A DNA stretch of 64,000 nucleotides from Balaenoptera acutorostrata (Eukaryota > Chordata > Mammalia > Artiodactyla > Balaenopteridae). Position 1 is the stretch's first letter, and each line of letters starts with the position of its first letter. Below the pieces are notes generated by a model, which was given only the letters and a program-made list of their open reading frames with translations, had not been told where the DNA came from and searched no databases. Made by a program: the position numbers and the translations under genes. Below are positions 24,417-36,619 of this stretch, one piece after another. Location of the stretch: positions 79,261,985 through 79,325,984 of the forward strand of contig NC_080067.1 in assembly GCF_949987535.1 (NCBI RefSeq), written 5' to 3'.

Positions 24417-24430
24417 TATATATATATATT
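24355..24430. repeat. Compound (TG)n/(TA)n/(CA)n microsatellite
   Basis: A run of TG repeats is followed by TA, then CA, then TA again. TG on one side and CA on the other with TA between form a near-perfect inverted repeat. It lies between the ORF1 and ORF2 remnants of the L1. Confidence 0.95.
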
Positions 24431-25667
24431 GCTATACAAAAATCTCATGGTAACCACAAATCAAAAATCTATAACAGATATACACAACAAAAAGAAAAAG
24501 GAATCTAAACACAAAACTAAAGATAGTCATCAAATCACAAGAGGAGAGAACAAAAGAAGGGGAAAAAGACCTACAAAAACAAATCCAAAACAATTAACAA
24601 AATGTCAGTAGGAACACACATATCAATAATTACCTTAAATGTAAATGGAATAAATGCTCCAGCCAAAAGACATAGACTGGCTGAATGGATACAAAAACAA
24701 GACCCATGTATATGCTGCCTACAAGAGACTCACTTCAGAACTAGAGACACATACAAACTGAAAGTGAGGGGATGAAAAAAGGGTATTCCATGTAAATGGA
24801 AATCAAAAGAAAGCTGGAGTAGCAATACTTATACCAGACAAAGTAGACTTTAAAATAAAGACTGTTACAAGAGACAAAGAAGGACACTACATAATGATCA
24901 AGAGATCAATCCAAGAAGATATAACAATTGTAAATATATATGCCCCCAACATAGGAGCACCTCAATATATAAGGCAAATGTTAACTCAATAATAGTAGGG
25001 GACTTTAACAGCCCACTTACATCAATGAATAGATCATCCAGACAGAAAAATCAGTAAAGAAACACAGGCTTAAATAAGACATTAGACCAAAGGGGACTTC
25101 ATTGATATTTACAGAACATTCCATCCGAAAGCAGCAGAATACACATTCTTTTCAAGTGCACACGGAACATTCTCCAGGATAGATCACATGCTGGGCCATA
25201 AAGCAAGCCTCAGTAAATTTAAGAAAATTGAAATCATATCAAGCACCTTTTCTGACCATGCTATGAGATTAGAAATCAACTACAAGAAAAAAACTGTAAA
25301 GGCTAAACAATATGTTACTAAACAACCAATAGATCACTGAAGAAATCAAAGAGGAAAGCAAAATATACCTAGAGACAAATGAAAACAAAAACACGACAAT
25401 CCAAAGCCTTTGGGACACAGCAAAAGCAGGTCTAAGAGGTAAGTTTATAGTGATACAAGCTTACCTCAGGAAACAAGAAAAATCTCAAATAAACAACCTA
25501 ACCTTACACCTAAAGCAACTAAAAAAGAAGAACAAACAAAACACAAAGTTAGTAGAAGGAAAGAAATCATAAAGATCAGAGCAGAAATAAGTGAAATAGA
25601 GATGAAGAAAACAATAGAAAAGATCAATGAAACTAAAAGTTGGGTCTTTGAAAAAATAAACAAAATT

Positions 25668-25792
25668 GGGAATTCCCTGCTGGTCCAGTGGTCAGGACTG
25701 GGCGCTTTCACTGCTGAGGCCTGGGTTCAGTCCCTGGTCAGGGAGCTAAGATCCCACAAGCTATGCAGTGCTGCCAAAAAAAAAAAAAAAAA
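25668..25792 (+). mobile_element. Short tRNA-derived SINE, copy 3
   Basis: It starts GGGAATTCCCTGCTGGTCCA, contains GGGTTCAGTCCCTGGTCAGG, and ends in a run of 18 A. It lacks the GC-rich second half of the other copies, so it is a shorter CHR/Bov-tA-like form. It interrupts L1 ORF2. Confidence 0.85.
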
Positions 25793-27993
25793 GGAAGAAA
25801 GAAAAGATAAAATTGATAAACCTTTAGCCAGACTCATCAAGAAAAATAGGGAGAGGGCCCAAATCAATAAAATTAGAAATGAGAAAGAAATTACAACTGA
25901 TGCCACAGAAATACAAAGCACCATAAGAGCCTACTACAGGCAACTACATGCCAATAAAATGGACAACCTAAAAGAAATGGACAATTTCTTAGAAAGGTGC
26001 AATCTTCCAAGATTGAACCAGGAAGAAATACAAAAAATGAACAGACCAATCACAAGTCCTGGAATTGAATTTGAGATTAAAAAACTTCCCAACATACAAA
26101 AGTCCAGGACAGACAGCTTCACAGGTGAAATCTATCAAACATTTAGAGAAGAGTTAACACCTATCCTTCTGAAATTATTCCCAAAAATTGCAGAAGAAGG
26201 AACACTCCCAAACTCATTCTGAGGCCACCATCACCCTGATACCAAAACCCAACAAGGATACCACAAAAAAAGAAAGTTACAGGCCAATAACACGGATGAA
26301 CATAGATGCAAAAATCCTTGACAAAATACTAGCAAACTGAATCAAACAATACATTAAAAGGATCATACACCATGATCAAGTGGGATTTATCCCAGGTTTG
26401 TAAGGATTCTTCAATACCCACAAATCAATCAGTGTGATACAACACACAGCAAACTGAAGAATAAAACCCAAATGATCATTTTAATAGATGCAGAAAAACT
26501 TTTGATAAAATTCAACTTCCATTTATGATAAAAACTCTCTAGAAAGTGGGCATAGAGGAAACATACCTCAACATAATAAAAGCCATATATGACAAACCCA
26601 CAGCTAACATCATACTCAACGGTGAACAATTCTTCTAAGATCAGGAACAAGACAAGGATGTCCAGTCTTGCCACTTTTGTTCAACATAGTCTTGGAAGTT
26701 CTAGCCACAGCAATTTGAGAGGAAAAAGAAATAAAAGGGATCCAAATTGGAAAAGAAGTAAAACTGCCACCGTTTGCAGATGACATGATGCTCTACATAG
26801 AAAATCCTAAAGATGCTACCAGAAAACAACCAGAGCTCAATGAATTCAGTAAAGTTGCAAGATACAAAATTAATATACAGAAACCTGTTGCATTTCTATA
26901 CACTTATAACAAGAGGTCAGAAAGGGAAATTATAGGAAACAATCCCATTTACCACCACATCAGAAAGAATAAAATACCTAGGAATAAACCTACCTAAGGA
27001 GACAAAAGACCTGTTCTCTGAAAAACTATAAGATGCTGATGAAAGAAATCAAAGATGACACAGATGGAAAGATATACCATGTTTTTGGATTGGAAGAATC
27101 AATACTGTCAGATGACTATACTACCAAAGTAATTTACAGACTCAATGCAATCCCTACCAAATTACCAATAGCATTTTTCACAGAATTAGAACAAAAAAAT
27201 TTACAATTTGTATGGAAGCACAAAAGACCCCAAATAACCAAAGCAATCTTGAGAAAGAAAAATGGAGCTGGAGGAATCAGGTTCCCAGACTTCAGACTAT
27301 ATTACAAAGCTACAGTAATCAAAACAGTATGGTACTGTCACAAAAACAGAAATATAGATCAACGGAACAGGATGGGAATTCCAGAGATAAACCCACGCAC
27401 CTATGGTCACCTAAGCTATGACAAAGGAGGCAAGAATATACAATGGAGAAAAGACAGTCTCTTCAATAAGTGGTGCTGGGAAAACTGGACAGCTACATGT
27501 AAAAGAATAAAACTAGAACATTCTCTAACACCATACACACAAGTAAACTCAAAATGGACTAACAACCTAAATGTAAGACCGGATACTATAAAACTCTTAG
27601 AGGACAGCATAGGCAGAACACTCTCTGACATAGTGCAGCAATATCTTTTTGGATCCACCTCCTAGAGTAATGAAAATAAAAACAAAAATAAATGGGACCT
27701 AATTAAACTTAAAAGCTTTTGCACAGCAAAGGAAACCATAAACAAAATGAAAAGACAACCCACAGAATGGGAGAAAATATTTGCAAATGAAGCAACCAAC
27801 GAGGGATTAATCTCCAAAATACACAAACAGCTCATGCAGTTCACTATCAAAAAATACAAACAACCCAACCAAAAAATGGGAAGATCTAAATAGACATTTC
27901 TCCAAAGAAGACATACAGATGGCCAAGAGGCACATGAAAAGATGCTCAACGTCACTAATTGTTAGAGAAACGCAAATGAAAAGTACAATGAGG

Positions 27994-28288
27994 GGACTTC
28001 CCTGGTGGCACAGAGGTTAAGAATCCACCTGCCAAAGCAGGGGACATGGGTTCGATCCCTGATCCGGGAAGATCCCACATGCCGCGGAGCAACTAAGGCC
28101 ATGTGCCACAACTACTGAAGCCCATGCACCTAGAGCCCGTGCTCCACAACAGGAGAAGCCACTGCAATGAGAAACCCGCGCACCACAACGAAGAGTAGCC
28201 TCTGCAACTAGAGAAAGCCCGTGTGCAGCAACAAAGACCCAACGTAGCCAAAAATAAATAAATTAATTAATTAAATAAATTTAAAAAA
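27994..28288 (+). mobile_element. CHR-type SINE, copy 4, inside L1 ORF2
   Basis: It is flanked by a perfect 15-base duplication AAAAGTACAATGAGG (27,979 and 28,289). It starts GGACTTCCCTGGTGGCACAG. The body differs from copies 1 and 2 (CAACTAAGGCCATGTGCC), so it belongs to a different subfamily, closer to copy 5. Confidence 0.95.
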
Positions 28289-29129
28289 AAAAGTACAATG
28301 AGGTACCACCTCACACTGTTCAGAATAGCCAGCATCAAAATGTCTACAAACAGTAAATGCTGGAGAGAGTGTGAAGAAAAGAGAACCCTCCTACACTGTT
28401 CATGGGAATGTAAACTGGTACAACCATTACGGAGAACAGTATGGATGTTCCTGAAAAAACTAAAAATAGAAGTACCATATGATCCAGCAATTCCTCTCCT
28501 GGGCATATATCCAGAGAAAACCATAATTCGAAAAGATACATGCACCCCAATGTTCATAGCAGCACTACTTACAATTGCCAAGACATGGAAGCAACCTAAA
28601 TGTCCATTGACAGAGGAATGGATAAGGAAGATGTGGTACATATATATACTGGACTATTACTCAGCCATTAAAAAATAATGAAATAATGTCATTTGCAGCA
28701 ACATGGATGGACCTGGAGATCATCATACCAAGTGAAGTAAGTCAGACGGAGAAAGACAAATATCATGTGATATCACTTATATGTGGAATCTAAAAAAATA
28801 TGATACAAATGAACTTATTTACAAAACAGAAACAGACTCACAGACTTCAAAAACAAACTTACGGTTACCAAAGGGGAAAAGTGAGGGGAAGAGATAAATC
28901 AGGAGTTTGGGATTAACATATACACACTACTATATATAAAATAATCAACAAGGACCTACTGCATAGCACAGGAAACTCTACTCAATAGTCTGTAATAACC
29001 TATATGGGAAAAGAATCTGAAAAAGAATGGATATATGTATATGTATAACTGAATCACTTTGCTGTACACCTGAAACTAGCACAACATTGTAAATCAAGTA
29101 TACTCTAATATAAAATAAAAATTAAATTA

Positions 29130-31040
29130 AACGAAACCCAAGTGCCATGTGGGAAAAGATTGATAAACTGATTTCATACAAATTGTTGCACTGCAAAAAA
29201 AAAAATAGCATAAACCAAATCATAAGATAATTGACAAACTAATAAAAAATGTTTTCTCCATACATAAAAGGCTTCCTTAATACCTAAAGAGATCCTATAA
29301 CACCTTTTTGATGTAGCATCATTCCTGCGGCCCCTTCTCTTTTCTGTATATTTTGCCCTGTTTCCTGCTCCTCTCCCTACTGAAAAAGTCTATCCTATGT
29401 AAGTGCTCACACCAAGGACCAGGAACTTCGTCAGCTCAAAGTGTGTTTGACTACTATCCACGCAGGCTACCAGTGTTTAGGAAAAAACTATGTGCGGGTG
29501 CATTCATGCATGTATGAACTGGAAGGTAAGAAGGCCTGATGGTCTAACCTGTTCCCATGCTAGAACTCAGCCCCAGCCTTCCTTGATATCCAGCTATTCC
29601 CCTCAACTAATTCCATAAGGTGTTTTCTCATCACCCCCAACCAAGCATACAGAGACTGGCCCATATATAATTTCTATATGTAAATCATCAGAACTCACTA
29701 AGATATTCTTACTCCCTTCTGTTTTTGCAGCTCAGCTTTGGCATGGTATATATGTATTTGCTAGAGGGGTTAGGAAGTTGGGAAAAAGAATTAGTAGAGT
29801 AGGAGCCCTGAATTTGTAACTGGGTCATGGAGATTCTAATCTAATTCAATCACCACCCTTAAATTGCTGGACGTCCTTGGGTAATCTGCTATACATCTCA
29901 AGACCTCAGTTTCCTCACTTCTAAATGAGGGGGTTAGGCCTGATGTTCTCTAAGATAATTTCTAGCTCAAACAAAAAATCCCTCTCCCACTGAGAATGTA
30001 TATTTCCTCCCTCAAACCCAGATTTGATTCTATCCTCTTAGGGTACCTTTACAATCCTTTCTTACCCATCCCAATAGCTCAGATGTGCTACCGATGAGAT
30101 TGTTAATCTGTCCTTATCTTGTAGACATTCTTCAGGCACTTATGCAGGTGCCCTGGATCTCCCCAACTAGTGTTTCCCATTGGTTTAACCACCTGATCAC
30201 CTCCTTTGGGGCTGTTGATATTGAGGTGTCTTGGACCCACGTTCTCCCTAACAGCACTAAGGTGGTAGCTGAGAGGAAGTGAGTCTGGGGAGGAGGAGGC
30301 AGGCTGGAGCCCTGCAGTGTCTGGGGTCTGCACACAGTGCTGAAGGAGGGGATGTGGAAAGAGGCAGCCAAGGACCTGAGTCTGGTTCCTGGGCAAATGA
30401 GAGAGCCAGGGGAGTCGAGGAGAAAGGGCTGGATTTGAGAGTTTGGGTTCTGTTGCCACTTCCTCAGATTGGCGCGACCAAAAGGAAGTGTCTGGTAGTC
30501 AATGACCATCGTGGCTCAAGAGGGCAGCCACAGATGCAGGCAGCTCTATCCTGTGGGCCTAATTAGCTCAGATGTGTGTGTGTGTGTGCAGGTGGGGGTG
30601 GCAATGAGTGGAAATTAGCTGACCAAGCTGCAGAGGTGGCCAAAAAAGCAGCAGGTATGAGCTTCCCTGGGATGGTCATCACTGAAGCAGAAAGAGGAAG
30701 AACAGTCAGCTAAGGATTGTACTGTATCTACACTACGAATGGGGAGATTTAAACAAAGATAGAGAGAGGAAGAGCAGGGAGGTCCAAAAGTGAAAAAATA
30801 CCTCAGTAGCCCTGAGTGCTCCTCATTTCTAAACTTAGCACAGTGAGTTCCAAGGAAAGCCAGATCTGGGGGATGTAAAGAAGGAGTAGGTGAAGAGTAA
30901 AAGGAGCCAGTCCTTTATTTGTTTAGTCTTGCTTCCCCCAACTAGCAGTTTCTTGATTATGCATATAGGTCATGTCTTCTTTGATTGTGCCTGACATTGG
31001 CTTGGGTACGTGATAGATCAAGACTACATTCCATCAAAAA
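29130..31040. other. Intergenic, mostly unique, with exon-like islands
   Basis: A MIR relic sits at about 29,800-29,965 (CTCAGTTTCCTCACTTCTAA). A TG run is at 30,572-30,588. Three stretches look like exons: near 29,400-29,530, 30,125-30,272 and 30,592-30,654. They are described under findings. No gene is recognised with confidence. Confidence 0.4.
29800..29965 (+). repeat. MIR SINE relic
   Basis: The sequence TAACTGGGTCATGGAGATTC leads to CTGGACGTCCTTGGGTAATC and CTCAGTTTCCTCACTTCTAA. This is the order of motifs in the mammal-wide MIR element. Confidence 0.65.
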
Positions 31041-31044
31041 GGGA

Positions 31045-32820
31045 GATAAAGAATTAATATTGTTAAAATGGCCATACTACTCAAAGCAATCTACAGATTT
31101 AATGTGATCCCTATCAAATTACCTATGACATTTTTCACAGAACTAGAACAAATAATCCTAAAATTTATATGAAACCATGAAAGATCTAGAATTGCCAAAG
31201 CAATAAAGCAGGAGGCATGATCCTCCCAGACTTCAGACAATACTACAAAGCTACAGTAATGAAAATGGCATGGTTTTGACACAAAAACAGACATATGGAC
31301 CAATGGAACAGAATAGAGAGCCCAGAAATAAACACACCTATGGTCAACTAATCTTCAACAAAGGAGGAAAGAATATACAATGGAGAAAAGACGGTCTTCA
31401 AGTGTTGCTGGGAATGCTGGACAGCCATGTATAAATCAGTGAAGTTAGAACACTCCCTCACACCATACACAAAAATAAACTCAAAATGGCTTAAAGACTT
31501 AAGTATAAGACATGATACCATAAAACTCCTAGAAGAGAACATAGGCAATACATTCTCTGACATAAATCGTAGCAATGTTTTCTTAGGTCAATCTCCCAAA
31601 GCAATAGAAATAAAAGCAAAAATAAACAAATGGGACCTAACCAAACTTATAAGCTTTTGCACAGCAAAGGAAACCATGAACAAAATGAAAAGACAACCTA
31701 CAGAATGTGAGAAAATACTTACAAATGATGCAACCAACAAGGGCTTAATTTCCAAAATATACAAACAGCTCATACAACTCAATAACAAAAAACTGAACAA
31801 CCCAATCAAAAAATGCGCAGAAGACCTAAACAGACATTTCTCCAAAGAAGACATACAGATGGCCAAAAGGCACATGAAAAGCTGTTTGACATGGCTAATT
31901 ATCAGAGAAATGCAAATCAAAACTACAATGAGGTATCACTTTACACCAGTCAGAATGGCCATCATCAAAAAGTCTACAAACGATAAATAAATGCTGGAGA
32001 GGGTGTGGAGAAAAGGGAACCCTCCTACACTCTTGGTGGGAATGTAAATTGGTGCAGCCACTATGGAGAACAGTATCGAGTTTAGTTTTCCTTAAAAAAG
32101 GAAACTAAACAGTTTTAGTTTTCCTTAAAAAACTAAAAATAGAACTACTTTATTATCCAGCAATCCCACTCCTCGGCATATATCCAGAAAAGACAGAAAC
32201 TCTAATTCGATAAGATACTTGCACCCCAATGTTCATAGCAGCACTATTTACAATAGCCAAAACATGGAAGCAACCTAAATGTCCATTGACAGGTGAATGG
32301 ATAAAGAAGATGTGGTGTATATATACAATGGAATATTACTCAACCATTAAAAAGAATGAAATAATGCCATTTGCAACAACATGGATGGACCTGGAGATCA
32401 TCATACTAAGTAGGGTAAGCCAGACAGAGAAAGACAAATACTATATGATATCACTTATATGTGGAATCTAAAAAAAATGATACAAATGAACTTATTTACC
32501 AAACAGAAACAGACTCATAGATGTAGAAAACCAACTTATGGTTACCAAAGGGGAAAGGGGAAAGGGGAAAGGGGAAAGGGGAGGGGGAGGGATAAATTAG
32601 GAGTTTGGAACTAGCAGATACAAACTACTATATGTAAAATAGATAAACAACAAGGACCTACTGTATAGCCAAGGGAACTATATTCAATATCTTGTAATAA
32701 ACTATAATGGAAAAGAATATGAAAAAGAATATATATATGTATAGCTGAATCACTTTGCTGTACACCAGAAACTAACACAGCATTGTAAATCAACTATACT
32801 TCAATCTAAAGAAATAAATT
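31045..32820 (+). mobile_element. 5'-truncated L1 (ORF2 end and 3'UTR)
   Basis: Sense L1 from late ORF2 (GTTAAAATGGCCATACTACT) through the 3'UTR to CAACTATACTTCAATCTAAA. Readable pieces include 31,427-31,990 and 32,229-32,471, ending LICGI, the normal ORF2 C-terminus. It carries a small inverted insertion at 32,080 and a GGGGAAA tandem at 32,550. Confidence 0.88.
32550..32590 (+). repeat. (GGGGAAA)n tandem repeat
   Basis: Five GGGG runs separated by AAA, then GGGGAGGGGG, within the L1 3'UTR. The runs could form a G-quadruplex. Confidence 0.9.
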
Positions 32821-32844
32821 ATAAATTTTCTGAGGCAAAAACAA

Positions 32845-32877
32845 CCAAAAAAACCCAGATGAATGGATAAGGAGGCT

Positions 32878-32911
<34 letters not shown>

Positions 32912-33295
32912 ATGGAATACTACTCACCCATAAAAGAGAACAAAATTTTGCCATGTGCAGCAACGTGGATGGACTTGGAGGGCATTATGCTAAGTGACAT
33001 AAATCAGACAGAGAAAGACAAATACTGTATGATATCACTTATATGTGGAATCTAAAAAATACAAAAATCTAATGAATAAAACAAAAAAGCAGACTTTCAG
33101 ATATAGAGAACAAACTAATTACCAGTGGGGGGTGGTGTAGGGGTGGGGGAATGGGAGGTACAAACTATTGGGTGTAAGATAGGTTCAAGGGTGTACTGTA
33201 CAACACAGGGAATACAACCAAGGTTTTGTAATAACTGTACATGGAAAGTAACCTTTAAAAATTGTATTAAAAGTTTAAAAAATAAATAAATAAAA
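32845..33295 (+). mobile_element. Short L1 3'-end fragment
   Basis: A second L1 3' end follows the first directly (GATGAATGGATAAGGAGG, a (AC)n run at 32,881-32,908, CAACGTGGATGGACTTGGAG) and ends in AATAAATAAATAAA. The CA run replaces the usual ATATATACA stretch. Confidence 0.85.
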
Positions 33296-33349
33296 GAGTA
33301 CCTGGACGCGGTAGTCTGTTTGTTGGTTACCAACTTCAACTCTAGGTGT

Positions 33350-33362
33350 CCACCAGAGGGCG
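33350..33362 (+). promoter_or_regulatory. CTCF-like core motif
   Basis: CCACCAGAGGGCG fits the CTCF core consensus at every constrained position. It is in unique sequence just downstream of the L1 block, where it could mark a domain edge. Binding is inferred only. Confidence 0.5.
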
Positions 33363-33864
33363 TCAGAACCCAGGACCGTGGCGCTTCATCCTGAATAGTC
33401 CATGTTGATCCAGGGTTTGTAATCTCTGGACTCATCTGGCTCTTTCTCTAGCAGGGCAGAGGGGGCAGGGTGTGGGAGCAGCTGGCAGCACCTCCTCCCA
33501 CTGCCCTAGTAAGGTTCTGAAAATGTCTGAACTGCTTGGGGGCATGTGAGCCCAGCCCCTGGAGCAGCTCTGGGGAGCTCTGACTTGCTTGATAAGGTGA
33601 AGGCACGGGTCTGTTCTTGGTCCTGGGAGGACGTGACCTGGGTTAGCAGATAGCCTAGCCCCACGCCAAAGAATTCCTTCAGAAATCCCTCCCTTCACCT
33701 CCACTAAGGAGCAAATGGTCCATTCCTAAGAAATCTCTTGCCCTTTGTGATACTGGATCATTTGCTCAGACACCAGACCTGACCCCACACCTCACTTCCC
33801 TCCCACCTCAGCTCATGCACTGGGGATACTCCAGGGAACCAGCACCCACTGTTTCTGGTTGCAC

Positions 33865-34160
33865 ACTGGAATCACCAGGGGAGTTTTTAAAACCTATGGA
33901 TGCTGAGCCCCACCCCAGAGATTCCAACTGAATTGTTCTGGGGTGGGACCTGGGCAGCAGTGTTTTTAAAAGCTTCCCATGTGATTCTTATGTACAGCAT
34001 TATTGAGAATCTCTGGGTTCAAGGCCTTGCTAACCAAGTGTAGGAGATTGACAGAAATGTAGAATCGCAGCATCCCCTTCCCAGCTTGCTGAATCAGAAC
34101 CTGCCTTTCAACCAGACGCCTGGGTCATTCAGTGGCACACTGCAGTTTGAGAAGCACTGG
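33865..34160. mobile_element. MER5A-like relics (two adjacent)
   Basis: The first copy reads CTGGAATCACCAGGGGAG, then GCCCCACCCCAGAGATTCCA and CCCATGTGATTCTTATG. These are MER5A (hAT-Charlie) landmarks. A second, poorer copy follows at about 34,050-34,160, ending TTTGAGAAGCACTGG. Confidence 0.65.
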
Positions 34161-34369
34161 TCTAGTCAGCATACTATTCTACTTCATCCACGCTCATTCC
34201 CCGGGCCTGAACCACAGCCTCCACAGCTTTCTCAAGTTGGAGCACTGGGCTTCAGAAGTCTTTGCCTCTGATCTGCAGAAAGAAACACATTTTATATCAA
34301 GATGTAGAGCACACCTGTGTATATATAATGAAACCATACCTTTACTATTGTTACCAAACCAAACTTCAA

Positions 34370-34960
34370 GTCCATTCACTCGGGCACAGTAAAGCCAATC
34401 TGCTGACACTGGATTGTGGTGAAGGAAAGCGCAGCGTTTATTGCAGGGCACCAAGCAAGGAGTCCAGACTGCTAGTGCTCCAAAGACCCAACTCCCTGAT
34501 GGCTTTCAGGGAAAGGTTTTTAAAGACAGGGTGAGAGAGAGGGGTGGATGATCAGCTCGTGGACATTCTTCTGATTGGTTGTTGGTGAGTAATTGGGAAT
34601 CAACATCATCAACCTCCTGATTCCAACTGGTCTGGGGTCTACGTGCTTGTGGGCAGCATGCAGTTAACTTCTTCCACCTCGTGGGGGTTTTAGTAGCTGT
34701 CAAACAGCTCAAAGGATATGGCCCAGTATATTATCTATAGCCCTTGAGGAGGAACTAACAGTCCTTGACTTTGTTTAATGACTAAACTATTATTATTCTG
34801 TCTTGCTTGGCTGTTTTCCTTTCTTTCTGCATTTTCTTACTTCTCTGATTAAATTTATTCTTTGGAAGTTGGGGAAGGCCTAGGAGGCTAAAGTTTTTCT
34901 ACAGACAAGAGGGAGGCAGAGGACATGGTGGGGGGTAGGGTCTGCCCTGGGAAGACCCCA
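34370..34960 (-). mobile_element. LTR-like block (endogenous retrovirus type)
   Basis: GCAGCGTTTATTGCAGGGCA at 34,432 reads as a reversed AATAAA region. It is followed by CAAGCAAGGAGTCC and a CTGATTGGTTG (reversed CCAAT box), a layout typical of an antisense LTR. No internal retroviral genes are present beside it, so it would be a solo LTR. The family is not named and the edges are approximate. Confidence 0.5.
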
Positions 34961-35392
34961 TAGGGTCCTGCTTGGTTATACTATCTGTGATGCACTCTCA
35001 TCCATTCAATAGATATTGCTGGCACCTACTGTATACTCGGCATTGTTCTAGGTGCCTGTGCCAGTCTTGTCCCCAGACAAAACTTCCTGTCATTGTGGAG
35101 TTTATGTTGGTGGGCGGAGGCCAGGGAGGGTTGTCAGAAAGTTAAAAGTAAATCATAAATATGAAGGACATGCTTGAAGATTATAGTTTCTTTTAAAACT
35201 TACATTTGGGGGGACTTCTGGATCCTAATTATGGTGTTTCTTGATCTCGGTGCTGGGGATATTCACTTTGTAAAATGCCCAAGTCTTTGCACTTCTCTGG
35301 ATGCATGTTATACTTCAATGAAAAGTTCAGAAAATTATATTCTGATATTTTCTATTACTGTCCTCTTTCATTAAAAAAAAAAAGCCAGTTAA

Positions 35393-35708
35393 GGGACTTC
35401 CCTGGTGGCGCAGTGATAAAGAATCCGCCTGCTAATGCAGGGGACATGGGTTCGAGCCCAGTCTGGGAAGATCCCACATGCCACGGAGCAACTAAGCCCA
35501 TGCACCACAACTACTGAGCCTGTGCTCTAGAGCCCACAAGCCACAACTACTGAGCCCATGTGCCACAACTACTGAAGCCCACGTGCCTAGAGCCCATGCT
35601 CCGCAACAAGAGAAGCCACCACAATGAGAAGCCTGTTCACTGCAACTAGAGAAAGCCCGCATGCAGCAATGAAGACCCAACACAGCCAAAAAAAAAAAAA
35701 AAAAAAAA
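35393..35708 (+). mobile_element. CHR-type SINE, copy 5
   Basis: It starts GGGACTTCCCTGGTGGCGCA and has a duplicated middle made of CACAACTACTGAGCC repeats, then a 26-A tail. It is flanked by AAAGCCAGTTAA at 35,381 and 35,709. The body resembles copy 4 rather than copy 1. Confidence 0.93.
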
Positions 35709-36619
35709 AAAGCCAGTTAAAACTCACTAAATTCAGTTCACCTCCAGCTAATAGTTTGCAAGAGTAGTTTAAAAAACATTGCTCTATTTTTAAAAACAAA
35801 ACAGAACCCAAAAAACCTTCAGCCCAGTCACTCTGCAGCATCAACACTCTTGGCCGAGCACCTGCTTACAGGTATGAGCCAGGCTGCCTTCACCACCCGC
35901 CGCTGCCTTCCTTGCCCTCCTGCTTACCCCACACATGCAACCATCTCACAGTGGAGATTCTTCAAGGCACTGCCACAAGCCTCCCTCAAGCAGCTTGGGC
36001 TGCCTCTGCTTAGAACTAGACCTGACAAGCCCTTCTCCCTGCAGAATCACTCTGCTGTGGACAGCTCTTTTCAAGTTTCAGATCAGGGAAGAGACTGGCA
36101 CAGGCACGTTGGAGGGTTGGGGTTATCCCCACAGCCTCCTGAATCTCCTAAGCCTTGTGTTTCTAGCCTGTGTCTCATTTCCTCTATTGTGCTGTCAGTC
36201 CCCTTGGGAGAGAGCAGTCTCCCCAGCTACCAGTACCAGAGTCAAACACAATGCAGAGAAGGAGACATGCTCCAAGACAACTTCCATCACAGCCCCAGTG
36301 CTCAATGTGGTGGTGGGGACAGTCCAGGAGTTGAGATGGAAGGATGGGGGAAGGGAGCAGGAGACCTCTTTTCTGTGAGCCTAAAGCTCCAGATAACCCT
36401 GCACTAGGGATGTCAGAGGCATGGGTTTGGCTCTTGAGAGCAACTGGAAGGGAGATGGGAGAATGGGGAGCTGGGCTCCTCTAAGAGAATCACCCAGCAG
36501 AACAATCCAGCATGTAGGTGCTTTGACCCCTTGCCTTGTTTGATTTAGAGCTTGATTTACCAGCAGAGAAACTTGCTCCAAATCAGTTGTTTGCATCTAT
36601 TGATCCCCAAAATCTGGTC

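Larger units (their letters stand above)
24602..28800 (+). pseudogene. L1 ORF2 remnant (endonuclease/reverse transcriptase)
   Basis: ORF2 encodes the endonuclease and reverse transcriptase of L1. The start region reads ISIITLNVNGINAPAKRHR. The longest intact pieces are at 25,602-26,222, 27,033-27,665 ([13 protein letters not shown]) and 28,298-28,678. Two SINEs (25,668 and 27,994) split it. The region of the catalytic FADD-like motif is seen near 26,773 ([19 protein letters not shown]). Many stops make it non-functional. Confidence 0.85.
21690..29130 (+). mobile_element. Near full-length L1, inactive
   Basis: The element begins GGAGAGCAGCCAAGATGGGA, the usual L1 5' start, and runs through a 1.5 kb 5'UTR, ORF1 remnant, ORF2 remnant and 3'UTR to an A-rich end near 29,130. 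It is about 7.4 kb including two SINEs inserted later. Both frames carry stops and frameshifts, so it cannot move itself. Its sequence is of the L1 lineage seen in whales and other cetartiodactyls. It inserted into an older L1 ORF1. Confidence 0.88.

Noticed and set aside
24218..24611. Peptides with VCVCVCIYIYIY repeats
   Set aside because: These are translations of a microsatellite.
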